Positions 25,042 through 34,199 are shown, numbered from the stretch's first letter. The stretch: DNA of 40,496 bases from Bacteroidia bacterium (GCA_030428705.1 JAUIDI010000014.1:1-40496); one strand, 5' to 3'. Notes: generated from the letters alone by a model not told the origin. Made by a program: numbers and translations.

Positions 25042-27052
25042 ATGATTGATGTCTTTCAATGTAAGCTGAGTCTCCTGCTTCAAGACAGTTCAGCATAATA
25101 TCATAATTACTTGTTTCTTCACCTTCTATAGATTTAAGTTTGCCGTCAGATGGGTTACCGGCATATACTTTATAAATTGCTTTAGAAGCAACAATTTCTT
25201 TCTTGGTATATAATATATAGTCCGGCTTGATTGATGCACCAACTGTACTATTATGGGTGACAATTAGTACAGGTACGGTTTTAGAAATTTGTCTTATTTG
25301 CTCATTTACTTCATTTTTTAAGAACAAATTGTCAAATGATGATTCAGGTTCGTCAATTAACAACATATCGTAGTGATGTGCATCTTGAATTTTATCAAGC
25401 AAGTTAAATTCAGAACGTTCACCACCTGAAATCTCTGCATCATATTCATTAAGAATTTTATAACTGACATCCACAAAATATTTATAGTAATCGGTATCGG
25501 CCAACTGTTCTATATTTTTCAATTCTTCTAAATATTCAATGGGTGAGTCGTAGTACTCATAGGCTGTACTGAAAACTGCATCTCTTTTTCCAATTTTATT
25601 TTTTAACTCTTGTGCACCGTTGTACCTTTTTGTAGAAGCAACAATTTTGAACCTGCGGACATCTTTTTTCTCTATGGTTTTTTCTCTTTTAATTTTTATA
25701 GCTATACGCTCAAATTTTTTGAGTTTCTCTTTTTCAAGTAGAATTGAGTAGAATTCAGCGTCTTTAATATGTTCAGAAGCTGTTGATGATTGAAGTTCCT
25801 TCTGAACGTTCATCACAATAGAATTTACCCATAATTTCTTTTGGTTTATTTCTTGTAATTCAATGTGCTTTTTCATCAAATCAATGACAAGTTCAGATAA
25901 GGCTATTGTAGAGATGTGCTTGTCAATTATATCTCTATACTCTTTGTTTTCAATAAGCGATTGTGTTGATGCGATTAGATTCTTGAGTGTTTCATTGTCG
26001 GTTTCTATGAACTTACTCTCATTGAATATTGTACATTTTGAATATTCATCTTTCATTTCTTCTTCTGCAGCAACTTTTAGCAATGAGCTTAAATAATTCT
26101 CAATTTTTTTTTCATTTTCCTTCCTATCAATTTTCGAAACATCTTCCACAACATCTTTAAACTCTTTTAAAAACTGTTCAGCTACACTGCTTTGTTTTGT
26201 TGTCAAGATTTCATCAAATTTCTTTTTGTCCTTTTCTTCATCGGTTTCCAACAATTCGAACTGTTTGATATGTTTTACATTATCATACATTCGAGCAATT
26301 GTTTTTAACATGTAGGTTTTTCCTGAAGATCTTTCTCCTAGAATTACGTTTAATCCTGTGGAGAGCTTCAGGCCGTTTTCGAATACCCGAAAAAAACGGT
26401 GCCCTTCACTTGGATCAAGAAATACTTTGTTCTTATCGGAGAAGCAGGTTTTTATTGCTTTTAGTGTAGTGTTGTTAATATCAACAAATGTTTGTCGTGG
26501 GGAAAATTCTGTCATTTGCTCTGTGAAGCGCAAATCACTAAAAAGAGTTGGAACTAAATCATTTGGATTATTGATACAATACTTAAATTTTTTGGGGCTG
26601 GTTACTTCTCCTGCTGTAACATGAGGTTTTAGTAGCTCTATAATTTCCGATCTAATAATTGGTTTTTTATCGTAATGAGGAATTAATAAATACTTGTTTA
26701 ACTCTCCATAAATTTCTTTGAACTGGCCGACTGTGATATAGGCGGATTTACTGGTTATCAGTTTTTCAACTTGTTTACATTTACTTTGAAAGTCATCCAA
26801 TTCGGTATTTTCTGAAATAAGCAGAATGTGCCCTTTTTCTAAATTGATTTCTATACCTGGCAATACCGTTATATCAAGCCGTTCTGAAATTTCAATGAAC
26901 TGTTCTAGGTCAAAGAGATTGTGATTTGTGATGGCAATACAATCTATTGAGAGTTTTTCAATGTATTCCTTAAGTTTTGGTAAACTGAATTCGTACTCTG
27001 AATCACTGTAAGGTGATTTTTTAGTGTGAAGATGAAAATCAATTTTTATCAT
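25022..27052 (-). CDS. PHP-domain ABC/SMC-like ATPase inserted in the hsd operon
   Basis: The 676-residue protein joins two modules. Residues 1-180 form a PHP phosphoesterase-like domain: HLH at 7-9, ITNHN (42-45) where most PHP proteins have a TDHN-like motif, PGIEI with Glu68, His126 and SDLR at 172-175. Residues about 220-676 are an ABC/SMC-type ATPase: Walker A GERSSGKT (239-246), a long coiled-coil insertion (about 265-470), signature SGGERS (542-547), Walker B LLIDEPES (564-571) and H-loop THN (599-601). The gene shares an ATGA overlap with hsdS and overlaps the next small gene, so it is integral to the operon, yet is visibly more AT-rich than its neighbours. By analogy with RloC or PrrC nucleases beside type I systems it may be a back-up effector; that is inference. 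Confidence 0.85.
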   Translation of the reverse strand: MIKIDFHLHTKKSPYSDSEYEFSLPKLKEYIEKLSIDCIAITNHNLFDLEQFIEISERLDITVLPGIEINLEKGHILLISENTELDDFQSKCKQVEKLITSKSAYITVGQFKEIYGELNKYLLIPHYDKKPIIRSEIIELLKPHVTAGEVTSPKKFKYCINNPNDLVPTLFSDLRFTEQMTEFSPRQTFVDINNTTLKAIKTCFSDKNKVFLDPSEGHRFFRVFENGLKLSTGLNVILGERSSGKTYMLKTIARMYDNVKHIKQFELLETDEEKDKKKFDEILTTKQSSVAEQFLKEFKDVVEDVSKIDRKENEKKIENYLSSLLKVAAEEEMKDEYSKCTIFNESKFIETDNETLKNLIASTQSLIENKEYRDIIDKHISTIALSELVIDLMKKHIELQEINQKKLWVNSIVMNVQKELQSSTASEHIKDAEFYSILLEKEKLKKFERIAIKIKREKTIEKKDVRRFKIVASTKRYNGAQELKNKIGKRDAVFSTAYEYYDSPIEYLEELKNIEQLADTDYYKYFVDVSYKILNEYDAEISGGERSEFNLLDKIQDAHHYDMLLIDEPESSFDNLFLKNEVNEQIRQISKTVPVLIVTHNSTVGASIKPDYILYTKKEIVASKAIYKVYAGNPSDGKLKSIEGEETSNYDIMLNCLEAGDSAYIERHQSYENLRN

Positions 27053-28272
27053 ACAGCAACCACTTTTTCAGTTTCCAACTCCCCCGCAAACGCCTTCTGC
27101 AAAATTGATTTTTTCAGTTCTTCTAAATTACCAATCTTGCGTAAGAAGACATTTTCAAGTCTTTCACATTCATTAAAAAGCGGGTTTAATTTTTCAACGA
27201 TTTCCTTTTGCTCGCCAACTGCGGGGAAAGGGAAAAGCTCGTTTTCAAATGTTCCTAAATTAATGTTTGCTTGTGCACTTCCTTTTCCTAATGCCTGAAT
27301 ACGCACTTTAAAAGATTGGAGTAAATATTCGACAAATTCCCTATCGGCAACTTCTTCGTTTACTACAATTCCAATAACACTGTCAGGAAAACAAGAATCA
27401 AATGTTAAGACTCCTGTTTCTGCGATATTTGCAGCTATTGTAATACATATTGTCCCTGCTGGCCATAGTTTACTTTGTGCAAGTCCAACTTCATTATAGG
27501 TTTGTGAATATTCAGTTATGTAGTGCTTGGAATTTCTGATGTCTCCTGTTTGGATAAATGGATAATTCCCGCCATACAGTCCTTCCCAATTTCTTGGACG
27601 GTGTTTTGATTTACCCCTGCCAAATGTTTTTGCGATTTGAGCTAAAGTTTTCTTTTCCCATTGGTCTCCGTTTGATACAATTCCCTGCAAATAGCTTTCA
27701 AAAAGTTCCTTGGCGTTTTGGAGGTTTTGTTCAGCTTTGGCTCTGGCCTTGTCTATGGCGGCAAAGCCTTGGTCTAAAGTAGAAACAATGCGTTGTTGTT
27801 CGGCGATGGATTTTGGAAATAGAACTTCAATTTCTTTAAGTTTGGCTTTGTTTAAAGTTTTTCCTTTGACCTTTACATCTCCTTCTGCTGCTTTATCCCA
27901 ATCAAAGAAGAACAAATATCTATATAAAAAGTATTTATCAATTTCCTTTTCATTCTTAATTGTTAATGATGCAATGGCTTCATTTGTAAATAAATCACGT
28001 CCTGCAAATGCTAATCTGCCCAAGGTGAGTTTAAAGCTTACAAGCAAAGTTCCTTCCTTAACAACCTTTGATATACCCGCAGCTTTATCAGTTATGTATT
28101 CTTTGCTGTCAGATACAACAGCGCCATCAGTGTTCAATAAATCAGCAATGGAAAGCCAAACATTTTCTGTTTTCTTTTCCTTATCCCAAAATGACTTGTC
28201 CTTGCGATAAGGAGTTTTGCCTAATTCAATATTGCATAATTCGCCCAATTTCTTTTTCTGCCAAACCATCAT
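27049..28272 (-). CDS. hsdS: Type I restriction-modification specificity subunit S
   Basis: The 407-residue protein has two target-recognition domains, each followed by a conserved helix: EQQRIVSTLDQGFAAIDKA near 163-182 and EQKEIVEKLNPLFNECERL near 358-376. The second half starts again with QWEKKTLAQIAK, mirroring WQKKKLGELCN at the N-terminus. It defines a bipartite recognition site, which cannot be deduced from the sequence alone. Four-base ATGA overlaps link it to hsdM upstream and the PHP-ABC gene downstream. Confidence 0.94.
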   Translation of the reverse strand: MMVWQKKKLGELCNIELGKTPYRKDKSFWDKEKKTENVWLSIADLLNTDGAVVSDSKEYITDKAAGISKVVKEGTLLVSFKLTLGRLAFAGRDLFTNEAIASLTIKNEKEIDKYFLYRYLFFFDWDKAAEGDVKVKGKTLNKAKLKEIEVLFPKSIAEQQRIVSTLDQGFAAIDKARAKAEQNLQNAKELFESYLQGIVSNGDQWEKKTLAQIAKTFGRGKSKHRPRNWEGLYGGNYPFIQTGDIRNSKHYITEYSQTYNEVGLAQSKLWPAGTICITIAANIAETGVLTFDSCFPDSVIGIVVNEEVADREFVEYLLQSFKVRIQALGKGSAQANINLGTFENELFPFPAVGEQKEIVEKLNPLFNECERLENVFLRKIGNLEELKKSILQKAFAGELETEKVVAV

Positions 28273-29720
28273 ATCAATTCTGAAATTGAGTTTAATATTT
28301 CAGCACTTTCAACATCTAGGGCCCTTATCTCATCCAAAATTTCCTGCGGTTCGCGCAATGGGGGAGCTTCAGGTGTGTTGGGGTTTTTAACGCTCAGATC
28401 AAAGGTGGTTTGGTCAACGTCCTTGATATTTACCGTCCAAGAGTTTTCACTTTCCGTAAATAATTTTTGGAATTCTACAAATTCTTCCAAATCCTTTTCA
28501 TTGAGTGGATTGGTCTTACCCAAATTGCGGGCGAGGTTCAATGAGTAAAACCAAACATCTTGCGTGGGTTTGCCTTTTTCAAAAAACAGCACTACGGTTC
28601 TTACACCAGCACCTGTAAAGGTTCCGCCCGGCAAATCCAAAACGGTGTGCAAGTTGCAGTTTTGCAACAACTCTTTTCGCAAAGCAATACTGGCATTGTC
28701 GGTATTACTCAAAAAAGTATTTTTAATCACCACTCCTGCTTTGCCGCCTGCTTTCAAAATTTTGATAAAGTGCTGCAAAAAGAGTGAAGCGGTTTCGCCT
28801 GTTTTGATTGGGAAGTTTTGTTGAACTTCGACACGCTCCTTTCCACCAAAAGGCGGATTGGCAAGTACCACATCATAGCGGTCTTTTTCCTGTATGTCGG
28901 CAAGGTTTTCGGCAAGCGTATTGGTGTGAATAATGTTAGGAGCTTCCACACCGTGTAAAATCATGTTCATAATGCCAATGATATAGGCCAATGATTTTTT
29001 CTCCTTACCGTAAAAGGTACGTTTCTGCAAAATTTCCCATTCTTTAGTACTTAGATCCTTTCCTGATTTTAGATAGTCGAACGCTTCGCACAAAAAGCCA
29101 GCAGAACCTACGGCACCGTCATAAATTTTATTGCCAATTTTTGGGTCGACCACTTTTACAATAGTGGTTATGAGCGGACGAGGGGTATAGTATTCGCCAC
29201 CGTTTCGCCCTGCGTTTCCCATATTTTTGATTTTGTCTTCATACAGGTGGCTCATTTCGTGCTTCTCGGCATGGGTGCGGAAACGTAACTCGTCAATACG
29301 GTTAATGACTTCACGTAAATTGTAGCCGCTTTGGATACGGTTCTTCAGTTCGCTGAAGATTTCGCCAATCTTGTATTCAATGGTGTCGGCATTTTCGGCA
29401 GATAGTTTGAATTTCTTGAGATAGGGGAAAAGTTTTCCGTTTACAAAGTCCAATATATCATCCCCCGTCAGAGCGTTGTGGTCAATTTTTCCATCTGCTA
29501 ATTTGGGAGCGGCCCAAATGCTCCATTGGTATTCTTGGTCAATAATTGGTGTGTAGGTTTTTCCTGTAAGTTCGGCAGAAGTAGCACGGTCACGTTCTAA
29601 ATCGTCCAAGTATTTTAGGAACAATACCCAAGAGGTCTGTTCGACATAATCCAATTCACTTCCACAGCCTGCATCCTTATGGAGTATGTCGTCAATATTT
29701 TTAAAAGTTTGTTCAAACAT
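28269..29720 (-). CDS. hsdM: Type I restriction-modification methyltransferase subunit M
   Basis: The 483-residue N6-adenine methylase has the N-terminal HsdM helical domain, the SAM motif I as YDGAVGSAGFL (200-210) and catalytic NPPF at 288-291. Motif I deviates from the usual D-P-A/F-C-G-S/T-G-G at several places, with Ala-Val-Gly-Ser-Ala instead, as in a known HsdM subgroup. EYYTPRPL at 176-183 is the adjacent conserved segment. It protects host DNA together with HsdS. It starts 30 bases after the phosphoribosyltransferase gene without an obvious terminator between. Confidence 0.94.
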   Translation of the reverse strand: MFEQTFKNIDDILHKDAGCGSELDYVEQTSWVLFLKYLDDLERDRATSAELTGKTYTPIIDQEYQWSIWAAPKLADGKIDHNALTGDDILDFVNGKLFPYLKKFKLSAENADTIEYKIGEIFSELKNRIQSGYNLREVINRIDELRFRTHAEKHEMSHLYEDKIKNMGNAGRNGGEYYTPRPLITTIVKVVDPKIGNKIYDGAVGSAGFLCEAFDYLKSGKDLSTKEWEILQKRTFYGKEKKSLAYIIGIMNMILHGVEAPNIIHTNTLAENLADIQEKDRYDVVLANPPFGGKERVEVQQNFPIKTGETASLFLQHFIKILKAGGKAGVVIKNTFLSNTDNASIALRKELLQNCNLHTVLDLPGGTFTGAGVRTVVLFFEKGKPTQDVWFYSLNLARNLGKTNPLNEKDLEEFVEFQKLFTESENSWTVNIKDVDQTTFDLSVKNPNTPEAPPLREPQEILDEIRALDVESAEILNSISELI

Positions 29721-29750
29721 ATCTTTTTCCGTGTTTGCGGTTATTCATAT

Positions 29751-30389
29751 TTAATCGGGCAACTTTACGCTGTCATATTCGGGTCTGTAGACCATTTGAT
29801 TATAGGACGGCCTTACTACTTCGTCCAAGGTCTTGACGAATCCACGGGTACGCATGGCGGCGAACACATAAATCTGTGCATCCGGATAGGTTTCTTTCAA
29901 TCGTCGCACACAGGCCGTTGAAGTCCTTCCCAACGTAAACACGTCGTCTATTAATATAATCTTGTGTACAAATGCCTCTGGGGACGGAACAACACGCAAA
30001 CTATCGTAGTGTGTGTTGCAAGATGGCCGTTGGTCAGCACTGCTGAAATTACTTGACTTAGGCACTCTCTTGGTTCTTTCCAACCAATGTTGTACGCTCC
30101 CCCCGAAACCTTCCCTGACCAAAAAATCCGCCAATATTCTAGTCGGCCATAGCCCGCCCTCCACCAAGGGGGCACTCCTTGGGGCGGGAACCAAAATAGG
30201 CATATCGCTGAACATTGTTTTTATAGGGTGATCGGCTGGGAGCTGCTTCATATAATAAATCATTCGTAATATCATTTGGGCACTTCCCGATTTCAAGTTT
30301 CCACAAATACGCCTCGACAATGCGGCCTTGTCATTTGTTCCCCTTGTGGAGAATTCGAGCATAGTGGCGAAATCGATATTAAAAGGCAT
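29751..30389 (-). CDS. ComF-like phosphoribosyltransferase-fold protein
   Basis: The protein has 212 residues with the PRPP-binding loop KIILIDDVFTLGRTS (143-157), and VPAPRSAPL (67-75) as the second phosphate-contact region. The lack of zinc-binding cysteines at the N-terminus separates it from canonical ComF. It overlaps the dprA-like gene by 11 bases, so the two are made together. ComF and DprA work in natural transformation, but a plasmid-borne pair beside a restriction island may act in DNA uptake control, defence or nucleotide signalling. The fold is clear; the substrate is not. Confidence 0.82.
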   Translation of the reverse strand: MPFNIDFATMLEFSTRGTNDKAALSRRICGNLKSGSAQMILRMIYYMKQLPADHPIKTMFSDMPILVPAPRSAPLVEGGLWPTRILADFLVREGFGGSVQHWLERTKRVPKSSNFSSADQRPSCNTHYDSLRVVPSPEAFVHKIILIDDVFTLGRTSTACVRRLKETYPDAQIYVFAAMRTRGFVKTLDEVVRPSYNQMVYRPEYDSVKLPD

Positions 30390-31053
30390 CCTGGTCCTGA
30401 AATTTGGAAGTTAGGTATGGGATTTCATAAAAAACGTCCTCCATTTGTTCCCTTGCGAGCGGTACCGCCCCATAGTCGATCATTTCCTTTGCCCAACCAA
30501 TTTTTGGATTGTTCGCCACATTCTCCAAGATATAGACCTCTCTGCCCAAACGAAGTGCTTCCCATCCTTGGTGCCGTGTTCCGCTGTTCTCGCTTGCCTC
30601 TATGATTATGGTCGCATCCGATATCAAGGCCATCGTGCGATTTCGAATAGGGAAATTTTTAGGTTGTGAGGGATACCCCTCTGGAAATTGGGATATTGCC
30701 AGATGGTCTTTTTTAATAGTCTCCAAAAGCCCCTCGTTTTCCTTTGGATAGGCTTTGTTCAAGGGCGTGCCCAAAACGGCTATGGTGCTCCCTCCCGTCT
30801 GGATGGCCGTCTCATGCGCAACGGTATCGATACCCTTTGCCAGACCGCTTACCACGATAATATCGTGCTTGACCAGCTCCCTGGCCACAATCTTGGCCCG
30901 TGCCAAACCATCTTTACTTGCTTTTCGTGATCCCACGACGGAAACCCTTCTTTTTTGGAACAACAATTCGGTATTCCCTGCGGTGTAAAGTTCTTTGGGC
31001 AAGTGCCGTTTTTCGGCGTCGGTGAACAACTCAAAATAGTTTTTGATACTCAT
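30379..31053 (-). CDS. dprA: DprA-like Rossmann-fold (SLOG) DNA-processing protein
   Basis: The 224-residue protein shows the DprA core: VVGSRKAS (39-46), VVSGLAKGID (67-76), FPIRNRT (134-140) and ENSGTRHQG (155-163). It lacks the SAM-like N-terminal and winged C-terminal domains of full-length chromosomal DprA, so it is a core-only version. DprA binds single-stranded DNA and loads RecA; core-only relatives in mobile elements may instead sense nucleotide ligands. It overlaps the phosphoribosyltransferase gene and follows the 104-residue gene by 15 bases. Confidence 0.88.
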   Translation of the reverse strand: MSIKNYFELFTDAEKRHLPKELYTAGNTELLFQKRRVSVVGSRKASKDGLARAKIVARELVKHDIIVVSGLAKGIDTVAHETAIQTGGSTIAVLGTPLNKAYPKENEGLLETIKKDHLAISQFPEGYPSQPKNFPIRNRTMALISDATIIIEASENSGTRHQGWEALRLGREVYILENVANNPKIGWAKEMIDYGAVPLAREQMEDVFYEIPYLTSKFQDQDAF

Positions 31054-31068
31054 TTAAATATCCTTTGA

Positions 31069-31383
31069 TTATCTACCTGTCTTTCTACCCGCCTTAATGG
31101 TGGCGTTGGCCAATTCTTCGGCATACTCCTCTTTTAGCTTGTCGTATTTCATTTTCTTGGCCAACAGATCCAAAGCCTCCCGGACAACATCCCCCTGGGA
31201 TACTGATTTCTTGTCAACGACAAATTGTTTCAACCATTGAAGGTCGTCCAACAGCTCTTTGGTCTCTGGCCAGTCCCTTACTGTAAAGGCGACGCGCTTT
31301 CGTTTCTTGGGCTGCTCCGATACTTCTTCATCGGCCTCTTCCCAATCAACAAACTTCTCTTTGATTACTTTGTCTCCACCCAT
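31069..31383 (-). CDS. ParA-linked small basic protein
   Basis: The protein has 104 residues: an acidic N-terminus (VDWEEADEEVSEQ), a basic patch KKRKRVAFTVRDW, and a C-terminal helical segment with VSQGDVVREALDLLAKK, suggestive of a ribbon-helix-helix-like or helix-turn-helix unit. Starting 5 bases after parA, it has the position and size of a centromere-binding partner. Because a full ParB lies upstream, it may be an extra adaptor. Family not recognised with certainty. Confidence 0.62.
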   Translation of the reverse strand: MGGDKVIKEKFVDWEEADEEVSEQPKKRKRVAFTVRDWPETKELLDDLQWLKQFVVDKKSVSQGDVVREALDLLAKKMKYDKLKEEYAEELANATIKAGRKTGR

Positions 31384-31388
31384 AATTA

Positions 31389-32177
31389 TCAGTCTATTTT
31401 AGTTAATATTTCCCTTACCAATTTACTATAGTCCTTAGCTGACCTCGATTTTGGGGCCACTTCGAAAATGCTGTCGCCCTCTTCCGTGGCATCAGCGATT
31501 TTCGCATCCTTACGGACAAATGTTTTTATAAAATATTTCTCCGGCACCCCTTCCATCACTTCATCGTAATACTTTTTGAAACGCCTGGTGTTTACTTCAA
31601 CAATGTTGAAAAACACTCCGCCAACCTTCAAGCTGGGATTGAATTCCTTCTTGAACGCAAGGGCATCGCCCATAAAATTGGCGAGTCCATCAACCGCAAA
31701 TTTTTCGTGGACCAAGGGGATGATAAAAGCATCCGAAGCATAGAGAGCGATTTGGTTCAATTTGGGCTGGAGCTTACCGCCGGCATATTTGTTTTTTAGG
31801 TCCGATGGGGAGCAATCGATAATGGCGTAATCAAACTGAATGTCGTATTCATTCCTGAACATTTTCTCCAGAGTGGCCAATCGCTTCTTTAGAACCTCCA
31901 AGGGGTACACTTCGGTATCGATAAGGTCCGAACCGGCGAGAATATAAAGATTCGATTTTTTGTTCTTTAGACGAAGCCCGGGTTTTCCTTTGAGCATGTC
32001 AAAAACCGTGTAGGGATAATCTTCTGGTATTCCATAGCCAATGGAAAGATTACGCTGCGCCTCAAAATCAATCAGCAAAACCTTTTTGCCCCTCTTGGCC
32101 AAGTAAGCTGCCATATGGATACAGGTTGTCGTTTTAGTACACCCACCCTTTTTATTGATAACCGATATTACCTTCAC
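31389..32177 (-). CDS. parA: ParA-family partition ATPase
   Basis: The 262-residue protein has the deviant Walker A NKKGGCTKTTT (8-18), switch DFEAQRNLS (38-46) in place of the common DxDPQ motif, and Walker B-like YAIIDCSPSD. It positions plasmid copies with ParB. The start codon is GTG at 32177. It has its own promoter and follows the parB terminator, and it heads the co-directional run ending with hsdR at 22404. Confidence 0.92.
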   Translation of the reverse strand: MKVISVINKKGGCTKTTTCIHMAAYLAKRGKKVLLIDFEAQRNLSIGYGIPEDYPYTVFDMLKGKPGLRLKNKKSNLYILAGSDLIDTEVYPLEVLKKRLATLEKMFRNEYDIQFDYAIIDCSPSDLKNKYAGGKLQPKLNQIALYASDAFIIPLVHEKFAVDGLANFMGDALAFKKEFNPSLKVGGVFFNIVEVNTRRFKKYYDEVMEGVPEKYFIKTFVRKDAKIADATEEGDSIFEVAPKSRSAKDYSKLVREILTKID

Positions 32178-32193
32178 AATAACTATTTATAAT

Positions 32194-32227
32194 GCAATTT
32201 ATGCAACTTATGTTTGCTTTGCAAACA
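32194..32227 (-). promoter_or_regulatory. parA promoter with palindromic operator
   Basis: On the minus strand TTTG (32225-32222) and TAAATTGC (32201-32194) are 20 bases apart. The -33 box lies inside a perfect inverted repeat TGTTTGC-TTT-GCAAACA (32211-32227), a likely operator for ParA, ParB or another plasmid regulator. The -7 variant TAnATTG is shared with the parB and ssb promoters. Confidence 0.55.
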
Positions 32228-32356
32228 AAGTACACAATGATTGCATTTAATTTTTATAGGCAGATTTTTACCCATACATTTGAACAGGCTGATTTAAACC
32301 AGTCTTTGTTTTTATGAAAGGGTGGCCATCCATAAGCTGCCCTTTTCTTTTGGCAT

Positions 32357-32389
32357 AAAAAAAGCCCGCAAATCGATGACCTGCGGACT
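32357..32389 (-). terminator. Terminator after parB
   Basis: On the minus strand AGTCCGCA and TGCGGGCT (32389-32382 and 32370-32363) pair over 8 bp with one G-T wobble and are followed by seven Ts. It separates parB from parA. Confidence 0.8.
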
Positions 32390-32410
32390 TCCAACCTTAA
32401 CAAAAACGAC

Positions 32411-34117
32411 CTATGCGCTTTTGAGCAATTCGTTCTCTCTTTCAAGTTTTGCGATTCGCTCCTGCAAACGCTTTTCACGTTTGATTCTCTTTTCCTCGTA
32501 TTCGGCTTCAATGGCCTCGATGTCCTTTTTCAAATACGGTCGTACTGCGGTATAGAATGCAATGTTGACGTGGTTATTGGTGTGGTTCAATTCCCCAAAG
32601 TGAACCTGTCTGGCCATCACGAAGCGAATCAGCTTATGAAAGTATTCTTTCTTGAAGTTCTTTCTGAATTGTTCGACCACTTCTGCCCTGCTCTTCTTTT
32701 CGGTATTGCCCAGGAAGCCTTTAAAGAAATCCCTTTGGCTATACCAACTTAAATGGTTCTCAAAAAGAGTGAAACAAAACGCCACCATTTCATCGGTACT
32801 CAATGTTTTCTTGGTATTGTGGTACTCCGATTCCCGAACCATCTTGATCACGTCCTGAAACTGTTTGTTGTTCTCCAACTCTTTTTTTCGGACTTCCCTA
32901 GTGTTCATCTTTTGGATTTTCTCCGTTGGGGTGCAATCGTCCATCTTCTTTTTGTCGATGGGCAAAGCGTGAACATCGGGGATGGTTTCTTCTTGGGCCT
33001 TCATCAATGCTTCTTCGGTAACATAGGTGTTGGGGTCAACAATAACCCCTTTTGAATACCCGTTTTCGGGAGCGTTGGCATAGGCTTCAACTTCCTCATT
33101 GTAGCTTTCCATACGCTCTTCCAGTTCCTCGTTCACTTCTTCATCGGTCCAGTCCTGCCAATGGTATTCATTTCTGATGGATTCCGCTGTTGGCTTTACG
33201 GGTTCCGTTAGGATGTCCAAATCGTCCAAAAGATGGATTTCCAAGCCGTTTTCTTCCATGATGGAAAGGATTAACTGGTTGTCCTGTGAATCCGAGTTAT
33301 AGCTTCTGAATTCGGGTATCAGCAAGCGACCATCCTTTTTTACTTCATCGATAAGGTTCAAAAGGGTCTTGGTCTTTTTGGTGGCATAGCAACTGGACTT
33401 GGTACAAATTTGTTTGCCATCCCCAAAGAGACTTCCTTGGTTGATGGAGTTGAACGGGCAAAGGGTACACGCACCCACCTTGGCGACCAAGGTTGCATCA
33501 TCCGTTTCAAAGGGTGCTTTCTCCAAATCAAAGGCTTGGCGGTTACAGGCGTTCTGTACATACCTTTCCTTAAATTCCTTACCCATCCCCTCTAATATCA
33601 AATGCTGTTCCTCTGCGGGGAACGAAGCCACGGTTACGGCTTGTGAAATGGTCATTTCCTTGCTCCGTACAAAGGTTTTGAACCCCTCGATAAGTTCAGA
33701 AAGTTTGATACGGGCGTAAACGAATTTCTTGTTGCGCCCGATACGGTTTGCAATTTCCTCGGGGGTAAACTTGGTTTTGAGCATGGCAATGGCTTCCGCT
33801 TCCTCTACGGGTTCAACATCCTTGCGCTGAAGGTTCTCGATAATCTGTACTTCCAAAATGGCATCTTCATCCAATTCCCTGACCATACAGGGTATGGATT
33901 TCCAGTTGAGCATTTTACACGCCCTGTACCTACGTTCACCCATAACGATGATAAATTTCTTTCCTGACGGTCTGACCGTGATGGGCTGTAACAGACCTAC
34001 CTTTGCAATGCTGTCGGCAAGTTCGCTGATGTCCTGAACCCTAAAAGATTTCCTCGGCTGTCCGGGGTCGGGTTTTATCGACCCGATTTTCAATGATTGA
34101 ACTGTTTGATTTTCCAT
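32411..34117 (-). CDS. parB: ParB/Spo0J-type partition protein with Cys cluster
   Basis: The 568-residue protein has the ParB N-terminal nuclease-like/CTPase domain with GERRYRA (60-66), QIIENLQRKD (91-100) and the helix-turn-helix EEIANRIGRNKKFVYARI (120-137). A distinctive cysteine cluster follows: CTLC at 217-220, Cys238 and Cys243, probably binding a metal. The C-terminal 300 residues are acidic then basic, ending in a coiled coil. It is about twice the length of classic ParB, as seen in long ParB variants of Bacteroidota plasmids. Expression is from the repeated promoter segment shared with ssb. Confidence 0.9.
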   Translation of the reverse strand: MENQTVQSLKIGSIKPDPGQPRKSFRVQDISELADSIAKVGLLQPITVRPSGKKFIIVMGERRYRACKMLNWKSIPCMVRELDEDAILEVQIIENLQRKDVEPVEEAEAIAMLKTKFTPEEIANRIGRNKKFVYARIKLSELIEGFKTFVRSKEMTISQAVTVASFPAEEQHLILEGMGKEFKERYVQNACNRQAFDLEKAPFETDDATLVAKVGACTLCPFNSINQGSLFGDGKQICTKSSCYATKKTKTLLNLIDEVKKDGRLLIPEFRSYNSDSQDNQLILSIMEENGLEIHLLDDLDILTEPVKPTAESIRNEYHWQDWTDEEVNEELEERMESYNEEVEAYANAPENGYSKGVIVDPNTYVTEEALMKAQEETIPDVHALPIDKKKMDDCTPTEKIQKMNTREVRKKELENNKQFQDVIKMVRESEYHNTKKTLSTDEMVAFCFTLFENHLSWYSQRDFFKGFLGNTEKKSRAEVVEQFRKNFKKEYFHKLIRFVMARQVHFGELNHTNNHVNIAFYTAVRPYLKKDIEAIEAEYEEKRIKREKRLQERIAKLERENELLKSA

Positions 34118-34140
34118 AATCGTCTTTGTTTTTATTTACT

Positions 34141-34199
34141 TCAATATACGAAATAAATGTAATAAATGCAAGCATTGTTTACTTTGTTTACATTGTTTT
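34141..34199 (-). promoter_or_regulatory. parB promoter segment, copy 1 of a 58-bp direct repeat
   Basis: Positions 34142-34199 match 36101-36158 with one mismatch in 58. On the minus strand TTG (34171-34169) and TATATTGA (34148-34141) are spaced by 20 bases. The segment holds the inverted repeat AATGC-AA-GCATT and the tandem TTGTTTAC repeats, candidate binding sites for a common regulator. The parB ATG is at 34117, giving a leader of roughly 20 bases. Confidence 0.75.
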
